From: DASVSE01 sp036399715
GTDB taxonomy: Bacteria; Bacteroidota; Rhodothermia; Rhodothermales; Rubricoccaceae
Direction of reading: 5' to 3'
Assembly (NCBI GenBank): GCA_036399715.1
Contig: DASWMO010000097.1
Coordinates: 1-29,076 of the forward strand
Length of the DNA stretch: 29,076 nt
Below are positions 1 to 9,648 of the stretch, piece by piece. How positions within the stretch are numbered: position 1 is the first letter of the stretch; each line of letters opens with the position of its first letter. The notes under the pieces are model-generated. The model was given only the letters and a program-made list of their open reading frames with translations. It was not told the DNA's origin and searched no databases. The translations under genes and the position numbers were made by a program.

Positions 1-822
1 CGGGTCGAGCACGAACGGGTTGGGCGTGCCCTGCTGCGTCGCGATCCACGCCGAGCGCGCCGTCTCGGCGGCATCGGGCGGGTCGGTACGGTTCCACGCG
101 AGCAGATCCGCGCGCATCGTGGAGAAGAAGGCATCGCCGCCCTCGTCGGTCGTAGACGGCCCGTAGAGGGTGTAGACGTAGAACACGGCCCGTGCGACGT
201 CGCCCTTGCTGTCCTCGCGCGGCTCCCACCGGCCGATGCCGCGCTCGGACCACCGCTCGCGGTTCGACGTGGGCGGCCGCGACTGCGACACGTCGAGCGT
301 CACCCACGCCTCGGCGCGGTCGTCCGGGATCTCGCCGTAGGGCAGGTTGCCGCGCGACGAGTTGACCTCGTCCCGGACGGGGAAGAGGTGGTGGAGGTCG
401 CTGCGGAGCGGCTCGTCGCGCGCGCCCTTGGACTGCGGCCAGACGTGCTCGGTGTTGATGCCGAGTTCGTAGGCGGCCGTCGAGGGATCCGCGCCTTCCG
501 GCAGGGCGAGTTCGAAGCCCGTGTAGGGGTCGCGGAGGTGCCCGGCCGTCCGCATGTCGTGCGCGAAGAGGAGGTCGCGGGCGCGGTCGTAGCCGAGCGT
601 CCGCTCGGGCGTGTAGTCCGTCCGAAGGGCAGCGATGAGCTCCGCGCCGTCGAGGCCCGGCCAGACGGACTGCGCCTCGACGCGCGTGAACGCGCCTCCC
701 GACGCGTCCTCGGTGGAAGGCGCCGCCGGGCCGGGCGGCGGGCCGGACGTGTCGCCCGCGCAGGCGGCGAGGCCGGCCGCGGCGCACACGGCGGCGAGAA
801 CGAAGGTGGCGGAGCGGAGCAT
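1..822 (-). CDS. Endonuclease I (EndA/NucM-type) lipoprotein, C-terminus cut by window edge
   Basis: Non-specific nuclease of the endonuclease I family, expected to degrade DNA (possibly RNA) outside the cytoplasm. The 274 codons present start with a short hydrophobic leader ending in the lipobox LAAC (Cys21), so the protein should be lipid-anchored. The family signature follows: NTEHVWPQSKG near residues 123-133, DLHHLFPV near 142-149 and N154/N159 in the VNSSRGN segment, which form the metal-binding beta-beta-alpha core in characterised members. The sequence ends at the window edge in NPFVLDP, matching the usual C-terminal NPF(V/I)xxP motif, so probably only a few residues are missing. It is divergent from the SRPBCC gene, with a 124-base gap. 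No Shine-Dalgarno is visible; the ATG was chosen because it begins the signal peptide exactly. Confidence 0.88.
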   Translation of the reverse strand, partial: MLRSATFVLAAVCAAAGLAACAGDTSGPPPGPAAPSTEDASGGAFTRVEAQSVWPGLDGAELIAALRTDYTPERTLGYDRARDLLFAHDMRTAGHLRDPYTGFELALPEGADPSTAAYELGINTEHVWPQSKGARDEPLRSDLHHLFPVRDEVNSSRGNLPYGEIPDDRAEAWVTLDVSQSRPPTSNRERWSERGIGRWEPREDSKGDVARAVFYVYTLYGPSTTDEGGDAFFSTMRADLLAWNRTDPPDAAETARSAWIATQQGTPNPFVLDP

Positions 823-946
823 CGGGCGGCGAACGTAACCGCGGCGGGCCCCCCTGAGTCCCCGATCCGGAGAATCCCGAGTGGAGAGTCCGGCGGCAAC
901 CCTCACCCGGTGGCCGGGTACGGGCTCCACTTCTGATGCTCCGACC

Positions 947-1675
947 ATGACTCCTACGGAATCCGCCGCGGCCGGCGTGCCGCACTACACCGAGGTCCCG
1001 CCGCCGGCGGGCATCAACGTCGGCCAGACGGAGCGCGCCGTGTCGGCCGTCGCCGGCGGCCTGCTCGCCGCGTACGGCCTCACGCGCCGGTCGCTTCCCG
1101 GCCTCGCGCTCGCGGGCCTCGGCGGGGCGCTCGTCGCGCGCGGCACGACGGGCCACTGCCCGGCCTATTCCGCGGCCGGCGTCAGTACCGCCGACGCCCC
1201 CGCGCCGGTCGAGATCGTGCAGTCGATGAGCGTCACCGCCTCGCGCGCCGACGCCTACGCCTTCTGGCGCAAGCTGGAAAACCTGCCCCGTTTCATGGAG
1301 CACCTGCGCACGGTCGAGGCCGTGACGGAGACGCGCTCGCGGTGGACGGCCAAAGGCCTCGGGCCGCTCCCGGACGTGTCGTGGGAGGCCGAGATCGTCG
1401 AGGACGTCCCCGACGAGCGCATCGTGTGGCAGTCGCTGCCCGGCGCCGACATCGACAACGCGGGCCACGTCCGCTTCGCCGACGGCCCCGGCGGGCTGAC
1501 GGAGATCCACGCGCGGATCGCCTACCGGCCGCCGGCGGGTGCGCTCGGCGCCGCCGTCGCCGGCCTGCTCGACCCCGTCCTCGGCTCGTCGGTCCGCCAG
1601 GACATCGCCCGCTTCAAGCACATCATCGAAGCAGGCGAGGTGCCCCGCGCCGACCCGAACGTCCGGGGCGCCTAG
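947..1675 (+). CDS. DUF2892-SRPBCC (cyclase/dehydrase-like) membrane-anchored protein
   Basis: A 242-residue two-part protein. Residues about 25-77 match the DUF2892 (YgaP-type) membrane segment: NVGQTER, two hydrophobic stretches, then GTTGHCPAY. Residues about 90-232 form a SRPBCC/polyketide-cyclase-like domain, with the WRKLENLPRFMEHL segment typical of COG5637 proteins. SRPBCC folds bind hydrophobic ligands, but no substrate can be read here. The start at 947 is preferred over an in-frame ATG 22 codons upstream because the upstream stretch does not resemble the family. It lies 38 bases ahead of the zinc dehydrogenase, and from memory this trio (SRPBCC, formaldehyde-type dehydrogenase, SDR) recurs in other bacteria as a stress-associated block. 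Function unknown; family call is firm. Confidence 0.85.
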   Translation: MTPTESAAAGVPHYTEVPPPAGINVGQTERAVSAVAGGLLAAYGLTRRSLPGLALAGLGGALVARGTTGHCPAYSAAGVSTADAPAPVEIVQSMSVTASRADAYAFWRKLENLPRFMEHLRTVEAVTETRSRWTAKGLGPLPDVSWEAEIVEDVPDERIVWQSLPGADIDNAGHVRFADGPGGLTEIHARIAYRPPAGALGAAVAGLLDPVLGSSVRQDIARFKHIIEAGEVPRADPNVRGA

Positions 1676-1713
1676 CCCACAGATCGGTCACCCCCGACTC
1701 TCACCCCTGCCCC

Positions 1714-2886
1714 ATGAAAGCGCTCTGCTGGCACGGCACCGAGGACGTCCGCGTGGACACCGTCCCGGACCCGACGCTGCTCAACGACCGCGACGCGATC
1801 ATCCAGATCACGCGGACAGCCATCTGCGGCTCGGACCTGCACCTCTACGACGGCTACATCCCGACGATGGAGGCCGGCGACGTGCTCGGGCACGAGTTCA
1901 TGGGCGTCGTCGTCGAGACCGGGAAGGGCGTCTCGACACTCAAGAAAGGCGACCGCGTCGTGGTCCCGTTCACGATCTCGTGCGGCTCGTGCCGCCACTG
2001 CAACCGCACCGAGTTCTCGCTCTGCGACAACTCGAACCCCAACGCGGCGATCCAGGAGGCCGCTTACGGCTACTCGGGCGCCGGCCTCTTCGGCTACTCG
2101 CACATGATGGGCGGCTACGCCGGCGGGCAGGCCGAGTACGCCCGCGTGCCCTACGCCGACGTCGGCCCGTTCAAGGTCCCGGACTCGCTGACGGACGACC
2201 AGGTCCTCTTCCTGACCGACATCTTCCCGACGGGCTACATGGCCGCGGAGAATTGCGGCATCAAAGAGGGCGACGTCGTGGCGGTCTGGGGCTGCGGGCC
2301 GGTCGGCCTGTTCGCCCAGATCAGCGCGAAGATGATGGGGGCGCGCGTCATCGCCATCGACCGCTTTCAGGAGCGCCTCGACATGGCCGAGCGGTTTGCG
2401 GGCTCGGAAGTCCTCAACTATGAGGAGGTCGCCGTGCTCGACGTGCTCCGTGAGATGACGGCCGGACGCGGGCCGGACCACGTCATCGAGGCCGTCGGGA
2501 TGGAGGCCCACGGGCTGGGCTTCGTCAACGCCTATGACCAGGTAAAGCAGGCGCTGCGCCTCGAAACGGACCGCGCGTATGCCCTCCGGCAGGCCATCCA
2601 GGCGTGCGGCAAGGGCGGCACGGTCTCGATTCCGGGCGTCTATGGCGGGGCAATCGACAAGTTCAACATCGGCGCGGCCTTCGGAAAAGGCCTCACGTTC
2701 AAGATGGGCCAGACGCACGTCCACCGCTACCTCCCGCGGCTGCTGAAGCACATCGAGGACGGCGACCTCGACCCGAGTTTCATCATCACGCACCGCGCCC
2801 CGCTGGCCGACGCGCCGGCGCTCTACAAGACGTTCCGCGACAAGCAGGAAGGCTGCATCAAGGTCGTCCTCGACCCGATGGCCTGA
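1714..2886 (+). CDS. Zinc-dependent alcohol dehydrogenase, glutathione-independent formaldehyde dehydrogenase type (copy 1)
   Basis: Medium-chain dehydrogenase/reductase of 390 residues, NAD(P)-dependent and presumably cytosolic. Catalytic-zinc residues are visible as Cys38 (AICGSDLH) and His60-Glu61 (LGHEF). The structural-zinc loop C-x2-C-x2-C-x7-C is complete near residues 91-105. The Rossmann glycine motif is VAVWGCGPVG. The length and the insert with GYSHMMGGYAGGQAEY place it with the FDH-like_2 group rather than classical ADH. Members oxidise aldehydes or alcohols; the true substrate cannot be deduced. The start is MKALCWHG, identical in style to the second copy at 14932; 45 of the first 62 residues are the same by eye. 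An upstream in-frame extension exists but has only shadow-like composition. Confidence 0.92.
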   Translation: MKALCWHGTEDVRVDTVPDPTLLNDRDAIIQITRTAICGSDLHLYDGYIPTMEAGDVLGHEFMGVVVETGKGVSTLKKGDRVVVPFTISCGSCRHCNRTEFSLCDNSNPNAAIQEAAYGYSGAGLFGYSHMMGGYAGGQAEYARVPYADVGPFKVPDSLTDDQVLFLTDIFPTGYMAAENCGIKEGDVVAVWGCGPVGLFAQISAKMMGARVIAIDRFQERLDMAERFAGSEVLNYEEVAVLDVLREMTAGRGPDHVIEAVGMEAHGLGFVNAYDQVKQALRLETDRAYALRQAIQACGKGGTVSIPGVYGGAIDKFNIGAAFGKGLTFKMGQTHVHRYLPRLLKHIEDGDLDPSFIITHRAPLADAPALYKTFRDKQEGCIKVVLDPMA

Positions 2887-2916
2887 CGGCGCCTCCCTGC
2901 CTCCACCACTTCTCGG

Positions 2917-3939
2917 ATGACGCTGATGCGTGCTTCTACCGTTCTCGCTGGCGCGTGGGCCGTCGCCCGCGCCGTCCGTTCGCCGCGTTCGGTTTCGTTC
3001 GCGAACCAGACCGTCGTGCTCTCGGGCGGCAGCCGCGGGCTCGGCCTGCTCATCGCCCGGCGCCTCGTTGGCGAGGGCGCGCAGGTGGCGCTGCTCGCCC
3101 GGACGGCCGAGGACCTCGACGCGGCCGCGGCTGAGTTGGGACCGGACGCGCTCGCCGTCGTGTGCGACGTCACCGACCGGGCGGCCGTCGAGGCGGCTGT
3201 CGCGCAGGTGGTCGAGCACTTCGGGCCGCCGAGCGTGCTCCTCCACGACGCCGGCGTGATCTCGGTCGGGCCCGAGGACCACATGGACGCCGGCGACTAC
3301 GCCGAGTCGCTCGGCATCCATTTTTGGGGCGCCTACCACCTCACCGAGGCCGTCCGCCCGCACCTGCCCCGCGACGGGTCCGCCCGGATCGGCTACGTGT
3401 CGTCCATCGGCGGGCGCGTCGCGATCCCGCATCTCGGGCCGTACTCGGTCGGCAAGCACGCGCTCGTGGGCTACGCCGACGCGATGCGCGCCGAGCTCGC
3501 CGCCGAGGGCATCCGCGTGACGACGATCACGCCGGGCCTGATGCGGACGGGCTCGCACCCGAACGCGCAGGTCAAGGGCCAGCACGAAAAGGAGTTCGCG
3601 TGGTTCGCCATCGGCGACGCGGCCCCGGGCCTCTCGATGGACGGCGACCGGGCCGCGCGCAAGATCGTCGACGCCCTCCGCCACGGCGACGCGGCGCTGA
3701 CCCTGACGCTCGCGGCCAAGCTCGCCGCCGCGGCCGACGGCGTTGCGCCGGGCGCCGTCGGCGTCGCGATGAAGGCCGTCTCGGCCCTGCTCCCGGCTCC
3801 GGCGGGTGCCGATGGCGACCGCCGGCAGTCGGGCTGGGAGAGCGAGTCCGCCCTCGCCCCGTCGCTCCTGACGGCTCTCGCGGACCAGAACGTCGAGCCG
3901 AACAACGAACTCCGGGGCCACGCGCCGCCCGGCGACTAA
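2917..3939 (+). CDS. Short-chain dehydrogenase/reductase with substituted active-site residues
   Basis: SDR-family oxidoreductase, 340 residues. The cofactor motif GGSRGLG is at 37-43 and R62 after the second strand suggests NADP preference. The catalytic Tyr176-x3-Lys180 (YSVGK) and Ser162/163 are intact. Two usual signatures are altered: the NNAG/NAG motif reads HDAG (110-113), and the position normally held by the catalytic-tetrad Asn reads His135 (IHFWG). The C-terminal 90 residues after the Rossmann domain are long for a classical SDR and include a hydrophobic Ala-rich segment. It lies 30 bases after the zinc dehydrogenase and 4 bases before the GntA-like gene, so all three should be co-transcribed. 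Substrate unknown. Confidence 0.88.
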   Translation: MTLMRASTVLAGAWAVARAVRSPRSVSFANQTVVLSGGSRGLGLLIARRLVGEGAQVALLARTAEDLDAAAAELGPDALAVVCDVTDRAAVEAAVAQVVEHFGPPSVLLHDAGVISVGPEDHMDAGDYAESLGIHFWGAYHLTEAVRPHLPRDGSARIGYVSSIGGRVAIPHLGPYSVGKHALVGYADAMRAELAAEGIRVTTITPGLMRTGSHPNAQVKGQHEKEFAWFAIGDAAPGLSMDGDRAARKIVDALRHGDAALTLTLAAKLAAAADGVAPGAVGVAMKAVSALLPAPAGADGDRRQSGWESESALAPSLLTALADQNVEPNNELRGHAPPGD

Positions 3940-3943
3940 CCGA

Positions 3944-4603
3944 ATGGACGTTCCCTGTCCTCACGCCGCCCTCGCCGCCCTCCGCGCCTTCGCGCTCGCA
4001 CCGGACTACCCGTGCGTCATGGCCGCGTCGACGTTGAGGATGGACCAGATGACCGTCCGGACCTATGCCGGCCTCGGGGCCGGCGCCGCGGCCGACCTGA
4101 CCCGCGACCTGTCCGCGTTCGCCGCCGAGCCCGATCCTGAGCGCGGCTTCCGGTCGTTCGCTGCCGTCTTTGGCGGCGACACCCCCGCGGACGAAGACGC
4201 CTTCGAGGCGCAGCTGTGGGAGACGCTCGGCGCCGTCCATGCGGCCGACCACATGGCGTGGGACCCGGCGGTTTCGGCCGACCCGGCCGATGCCGCGTTC
4301 TCGTTTTCGGTCGGCGGGCGCGCGTTCTACGTCATCGGGATGCACCCGAACGCCAGCCGGCCCGGCCGCCGCTTCCGGTGGCCCGCCCTCCTCTTCAACG
4401 CCCACGACCAGTTCGAATCCCTCCGCCGCGAGGGCCGATACGACCGCGTCCGCGGCCTCATCCGCGACCGCGACCGCGCGCTCGCGGGCTCCATCAACCC
4501 GATGATGGAGGACTTCGGGACGCGCAGCGAGGCCCGCCAGTACGCCGGCCGCGCCGTCCCCGCGGACTGGCAGTGCCCGTTCCACGCAGACCGCCCCGAC
4601 TGA
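3944..4603 (+). CDS. YqcI/YcgG family protein, GntA-like haem-dependent guanidino N-hydroxylase homologue
   Basis: 219 residues covering the whole YqcI/YcgG family: an N-terminal PDYPC...M segment, the central FSFSVGGRAFYVIGMHPNAS block (about 125-145), then PALLFNAHDQFE...R..GRYD, and a C-terminal RQYAGRAVPADWQCPFH signature. Characterised family members such as GntA of guanitoxin biosynthesis are haem enzymes that hydroxylate a guanidino nitrogen. That knowledge comes from the family; the substrate here is not known. The start at 3944 keeps the conserved N-terminus. The gene is 4 bases after the SDR and 4 bases before the glycosyltransferase, so translation is probably coupled. A DUF1989 gene and an ATP-grasp gene follow in the same run. 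Confidence 0.85.
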   Translation: MDVPCPHAALAALRAFALAPDYPCVMAASTLRMDQMTVRTYAGLGAGAAADLTRDLSAFAAEPDPERGFRSFAAVFGGDTPADEDAFEAQLWETLGAVHAADHMAWDPAVSADPADAAFSFSVGGRAFYVIGMHPNASRPGRRFRWPALLFNAHDQFESLRREGRYDRVRGLIRDRDRALAGSINPMMEDFGTRSEARQYAGRAVPADWQCPFHADRPD

Positions 4604-4607
4604 CCCG

Positions 4608-5618
4608 ATGGTCCGCCCCGCTCCACCCGACCGCCTCGCCGCGACATACATCCTCCCGCTCCGGTCCGACGTGCCGGTCGCCGACGACCTCGCGCCCTAC
4701 CTCGCGAGCCTCTCGTACCTCATCGACGACCTCATCGTCGTCGACGGCTCGCCCGAGGCGGTTTTCGCCGCGCATGGCGAGGCCTTCGGACGGTTCGGGC
4801 GCCACCTCCGCCCCGAGGCGGTCACGCCGATGGGCAAGGTCGGCAACGTCTTGACGGGCCTGCACCACGCACGCCACGAGCGCGTCGTAATCGCCGACGA
4901 TGACGTGCGCTACACGCCCGAGGCGCTGCGCGAGGTCGTCGGGCGCCTCGCCGGGGCCGACGTCGTCCGCCCGCAGAACGTCTTCCGGCCCCTTCCATGG
5001 CACGCGCGGTGGGATACGGGCCGGCAGCTCCTCAACCGGATGTCGGGTGGCGACTGGCCGGGGACGCTCGGCGTCTGCCGCTCGGCGCTTCCCGACGGCT
5101 ACCGCGGCGACGTGATGTTCGAGAACCTCGAACTCGTTCGGACGGTCGTCGCCGGCGGCGGGACGGAGCACGTCGCGTTCGACGTGTTCGTGGAGCGGCG
5201 CCCGCCCCACGCGGCGCACTTCTGGTCGCAGCGGGTGCGGCAGGCGTACGACGAGTGGGCGCGGCCGGGGCGGCTCACCGTCCAACTGGCCGTCGCTCCG
5301 GTCGTAACTGCACTCGCCACCCGTGGCCGGTGGCGCGCGCTCGGGGCCGGGGCGCTCGGCATCGTCGCCCTCGCCGAGGCGGGCCGGCGGCGCGGCGGCG
5401 GGCGGCGCGTCTACGGCCCGACGGCGCCGCTGTGGGCGCCGCTGTGGGTCGCCGAGCGGGCCGTCACGTCGTGGCTCGCCGTCGGCGAACGTGCGCTCCG
5501 CGGCGGCGTCGCGTACCGCGATGGGCGCCTCGCCGTCGCCGCGACGCCGCTCCGCACGCTCCGGCGCATCCACGGTGCGCGGCCCGTCCGCGACGCGGGA
5601 CCCCGGCACGCGGCGTGA
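4608..5618 (+). CDS. GT2-family glycosyltransferase
   Basis: 336-residue GT-A-fold glycosyltransferase. The N-terminal strand ATYILPLRS is followed by IVVDGSPEAV (nucleotide-sugar binding) and the acidic DDD motif at 97-99 (IADDDVRYT), which coordinates the metal and UDP in family 2 enzymes. A later acidic/aromatic block (MFENLELVR) is in the position of the acceptor-binding region. Residues about 225-260 are Ala/Leu/Gly-rich and could be a membrane or membrane-adjacent segment; a second hydrophobic run follows near 280. Donor and acceptor cannot be inferred. It sits inside a run of small-molecule-enzyme genes rather than in a polysaccharide locus, 4 bases after the GntA-like gene and 31 before the DUF1989 gene. 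Confidence 0.85.
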   Translation: MVRPAPPDRLAATYILPLRSDVPVADDLAPYLASLSYLIDDLIVVDGSPEAVFAAHGEAFGRFGRHLRPEAVTPMGKVGNVLTGLHHARHERVVIADDDVRYTPEALREVVGRLAGADVVRPQNVFRPLPWHARWDTGRQLLNRMSGGDWPGTLGVCRSALPDGYRGDVMFENLELVRTVVAGGGTEHVAFDVFVERRPPHAAHFWSQRVRQAYDEWARPGRLTVQLAVAPVVTALATRGRWRALGAGALGIVALAEAGRRRGGGRRVYGPTAPLWAPLWVAERAVTSWLAVGERALRGGVAYRDGRLAVAATPLRTLRRIHGARPVRDAGPRHAA

Positions 5619-5649
5619 CGTACGGCGGACGTTCACCGACGCCCGCCCT

Positions 5650-6288
5650 GTGACGCCTCCGCCTCTCCCCTCCGACGTCCTCGCCGGCCGGTGCCGCATC
5701 GCCCCGTCGAGTGGGACCGCCTTCCGCCTCCGCGCCGGCGACCGCCTCCGCGTGACCGACCCCGAGGGCGAACAGGTCTCAGACCTCATGGCCTTCGCCG
5801 ACGGCGACCCCGACGAGTGGCTCTCGTCCGGCCGGACGTTCGACTACGAGGAGACGATCCGGATCACGACCGGCAACGCGCTCTGGAGCAACCGCAGCCG
5901 GCGCATGCTGACCGTCGTCGCGGACACGTGCGGCGTGCACGACTTCCTGCTCACGGCGTGCTCGCCCGAGATGTACACGCTGCTCTACGGCCTTCCCGAG
6001 GACCACGAGCACCCGAGTTGCCTCACCAACCTCGCGCTCCACCTCGGCCCGTTCGGCATGGGCCGCGACCGCGTCCCGACGACGTTCAACCTGTTCATGA
6101 ACGTCCCCGTGCAGCCCGACGGGCGGATCTCGGTCGAGACGCCGACGAGCCGCCCGGGCGATTTCATCGAGTTCCGGGCCGAGATGGACCTCGTCGTCGG
6201 GCTGACGGCGTGCGCGGCGGAGGGGACCAACAACGGGCGCCTGAAGCCGATCGACTACGAGGTCTTCCCCGCCGCGCCGGCGCGGTGA
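5650..6288 (+). CDS. DUF1989 / urea carboxylase-associated (UAAP, CgdA/B-like) family protein
   Basis: 212 residues from a GTG start. It shows the DUF1989 pattern: an opening RLRAGDRLRVTDPEGEQVSDLMAF (about 25-50), WSNRSRRMLTVVADTC near 80-95, then HDFLLTACSPEMY...HPSCLTNL and a C-terminal TACAAEGTNNGRLKP. Characterised relatives encoded beside urea/guanidine carboxylase (CgdA/CgdB) are the two subunits of a carboxyguanidine deiminase. Here only one copy occurs and no carboxylase is in the window, so the substrate may differ. The GTG at 5650 is chosen because it opens just before the conserved domain; upstream in-frame sequence overlaps the glycosyltransferase in a shadow frame. Its neighbourhood with a guanidino N-hydroxylase homologue is the most informative context. 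Confidence 0.82.
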   Translation: MTPPPLPSDVLAGRCRIAPSSGTAFRLRAGDRLRVTDPEGEQVSDLMAFADGDPDEWLSSGRTFDYEETIRITTGNALWSNRSRRMLTVVADTCGVHDFLLTACSPEMYTLLYGLPEDHEHPSCLTNLALHLGPFGMGRDRVPTTFNLFMNVPVQPDGRISVETPTSRPGDFIEFRAEMDLVVGLTACAAEGTNNGRLKPIDYEVFPAAPAR

Positions 6289-6317
6289 TGCGCCTCGATG
6301 GGCAGGCGCGGGCCGGC

Positions 6318-6325
6318 TAGCTTCG
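6318..6325 (+). promoter_or_regulatory. Candidate -7-like promoter element (TAGCTTCG) before the ATP-grasp gene
   Basis: The octamer TAGCTTCG lies 24 bases before the GTG start of the ATP-grasp gene in a 60-base intergenic gap. It resembles the Bacteroidota primary sigma element TAnnTTTG and nearly equals TAGCTTGC before the proline dehydrogenase gene. It suggests that the ATP-grasp gene can also be transcribed on its own. No -33 partner is convincing. Confidence 0.35.
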
Positions 6326-6348
6326 GCGCTCCACTGCCAGAGCACCCC

Positions 6349-7230
6349 GTGCGCCGTGTCGCCTTCCTCACCCTAGACGACCCGACAGGCTTCGTCATCG
6401 ACGACGACCGTGCCGTCGCTCCGCTCGCCGCGCTCGGGTGGGCAGTCGAGACCGTCTCGTGGCGCGCCGATGCCGACTGGGGCGCCTTCGAGGCCGTCGT
6501 GATCCGCTCGCCGTGGGACTACAGCGAGGCGCCCGAGGCGTTTCTCGCCGTTCTCAAACGCATCGACGCCTCGCCGGCGCTCCTGCTGAACGGGCTCCGG
6601 GCGGTCCGCTGGAACCTCCGCAAGACGTACCTGCGCGAGATGGAGGCAGCCGGCGTGCCCACGATCCCGACCGTCTGGCGCGACAGCCTGGGTCCGGGCG
6701 AGGCCGCCGGCCTGTTCGACACCGTCGGGGCGGGCGAGATCGTCGTCAAACCCGTCGTCGGGGCGAACGCGTCGGGCGCGTTCCGCATCACCCGCGAAGC
6801 CCCGCGCTCGGCCAACGCACACCGTGCGGTGGAGGCGCACTACGCCGAATTGCCGCTGATGGCGCAGCCGTTCGTGCCTGCCGTCGTTGCCGAGGGCGAG
6901 TTCTCGGTCTTTGCCTTCGGCGGGGAAGTCAGCCACACGATCCTCAAGACGCCCGCTCCGTGCGACTTCCGCGTGCAGGAGGAGCACGGCGGGATCATCA
7001 CGGCCGTCGACCCCGAGCCCGCGCTCCTCGCCGCCGCGCAGCGCGCCTTCGACGCGACGGCGGCGGCTGTCCGCGAGCCGCTGCTCTACGCCCGGGCGGA
7101 TCTCGTGCGCGCGCCGGGCGGCGCGTTCTGGCTCATGGAGGTCGAGGTCGTCGAGCCGGCCCTGTATTTCCGCATGGACGCCGGCGCGCCACGGCGCTTT
7201 GCCGAGGCGTTCGCCGCACGGATGGGCTGA
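6349..7230 (+). CDS. ATP-grasp ligase (RimK-like / DcsG-related family)
   Basis: ATP-dependent carboxylate-amine (or similar) ligase of 293 residues from a GTG start, giving the N-terminus MRRVAFLTLDDP. The N-terminal domain contains VVIRSPWDYS (51-59); the ATP-grasp domain contains nucleotide-binding Lys134 in EIVVKPVVGANASG, QPFVPAVVAEGEFSVF (about 173-188), and metal ligands Asp251 (YARADLV) and Glu264/Glu266 (LMEVEVVEPALYF). The architecture matches small stand-alone ATP-grasp enzymes, including as I recall DcsG, which closes D-cycloserine. The product cannot be inferred from sequence. The preceding DUF1989 and GntA-like genes, from families acting on guanidino compounds, make a small-molecule rather than protein-modifying role plausible. 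A 17-codon upstream extension is possible but would run over the promoter-like TAGCTTCG. Confidence 0.85.
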   Translation: MRRVAFLTLDDPTGFVIDDDRAVAPLAALGWAVETVSWRADADWGAFEAVVIRSPWDYSEAPEAFLAVLKRIDASPALLLNGLRAVRWNLRKTYLREMEAAGVPTIPTVWRDSLGPGEAAGLFDTVGAGEIVVKPVVGANASGAFRITREAPRSANAHRAVEAHYAELPLMAQPFVPAVVAEGEFSVFAFGGEVSHTILKTPAPCDFRVQEEHGGIITAVDPEPALLAAAQRAFDATAAAVREPLLYARADLVRAPGGAFWLMEVEVVEPALYFRMDAGAPRRFAEAFAARMG

Positions 7231-7246
7231 CCGGTACGGTCGCACA

Positions 7247-7254
7247 CATCTTCG
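7247..7254 (+). promoter_or_regulatory. Possible promoter element (CATCTTCG) upstream of hppA
   Basis: CATCTTCG lies about 97 bases before the hppA ATG in the only gap (7231-7350) separating it from the ATP-grasp gene, and resembles the TAnnTT(C/G)(G/C) motif seen at other starts here. The leader downstream can form a hairpin from AGCCCGC (7276-7282) and GCGGGCT (7296-7302). Weak evidence. Confidence 0.25.
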
Positions 7255-7350
7255 GGCAATCTTACGTGCCCCGGCAGCCCGCGCGCGCGATGTTGGCGGG
7301 CTACGCTGGCTGCATGGTGCCCCAGCGACCTGTCACGATCTGCCGACCCG

Positions 7351-9447
<2,097 letters not shown>

Positions 9448-9472
9448 GGCACGTCTCTCTAAGAGCACCGTC

Positions 9473-9504
9473 GCGGGGCGCGGGCCGATGGGTCCGCGCC
9501 CCGC
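9473..9504 (+). terminator. Strong GC hairpin after hppA
   Basis: A perfect 11-bp inverted repeat (GCGGGGCGCGG at 9473-9483, complement at 9494-9504) with a 10-base loop lies 26 bases after the hppA stop. The tail is only moderately T-rich (GTCTGTTCT), so it may be an mRNA-stabilising or weakly intrinsic terminator rather than a canonical one. Confidence 0.6.
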
Positions 9505-9578
9505 GTCTGTTCTGGCCAGATCGCTGCGGCGCCCGACCGCGCCGCAGCCCGTCGTCCGATTTGGTCTTTTGAGCCTTG

Positions 9579-9620
9579 TGTGGGGAATGAGCAGCGTTGA
9601 GAGGCTGCTTATTCCCCACA
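9579..9620. repeat. 16-bp inverted repeat, one mismatch
   Basis: TGTGGGGAATGAGCAG (9579-9594) and CTGCTTATTCCCCACA (9605-9620) are inverted with one mismatch around a 10-base spacer. It is unusually AT-containing for this locus, and stands between the hppA hairpin and the 21-bp repeat array. It could be an operator, a REP-like element or a transcript hairpin; nothing in the sequence decides among these. Confidence 0.7.
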
Positions 9621-9648
9621 TGAGCGCCAGAAATGCCCCCGGATGCCG

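Noticed and set aside
300..899. Minus-strand frame with Ser/Arg/Pro-rich product overlapping the endonuclease I gene
   Set aside because: It is offset by one frame from the endonuclease I reading, which has lipobox and catalytic motifs.
1672..3921. Very long minus-strand open frame opposite the dehydrogenase and SDR genes
   Set aside because: High-GC codon bias keeps the antisense frame open; its translation is Arg/Val/Ala-rich with no domain, whereas the plus strand encodes clear enzymes.
4608..5618. Capsule or lipopolysaccharide locus indicated by the GT2 gene
   Set aside because: It is the only glycosyltransferase in the window, and its neighbours are small-molecule enzymes.
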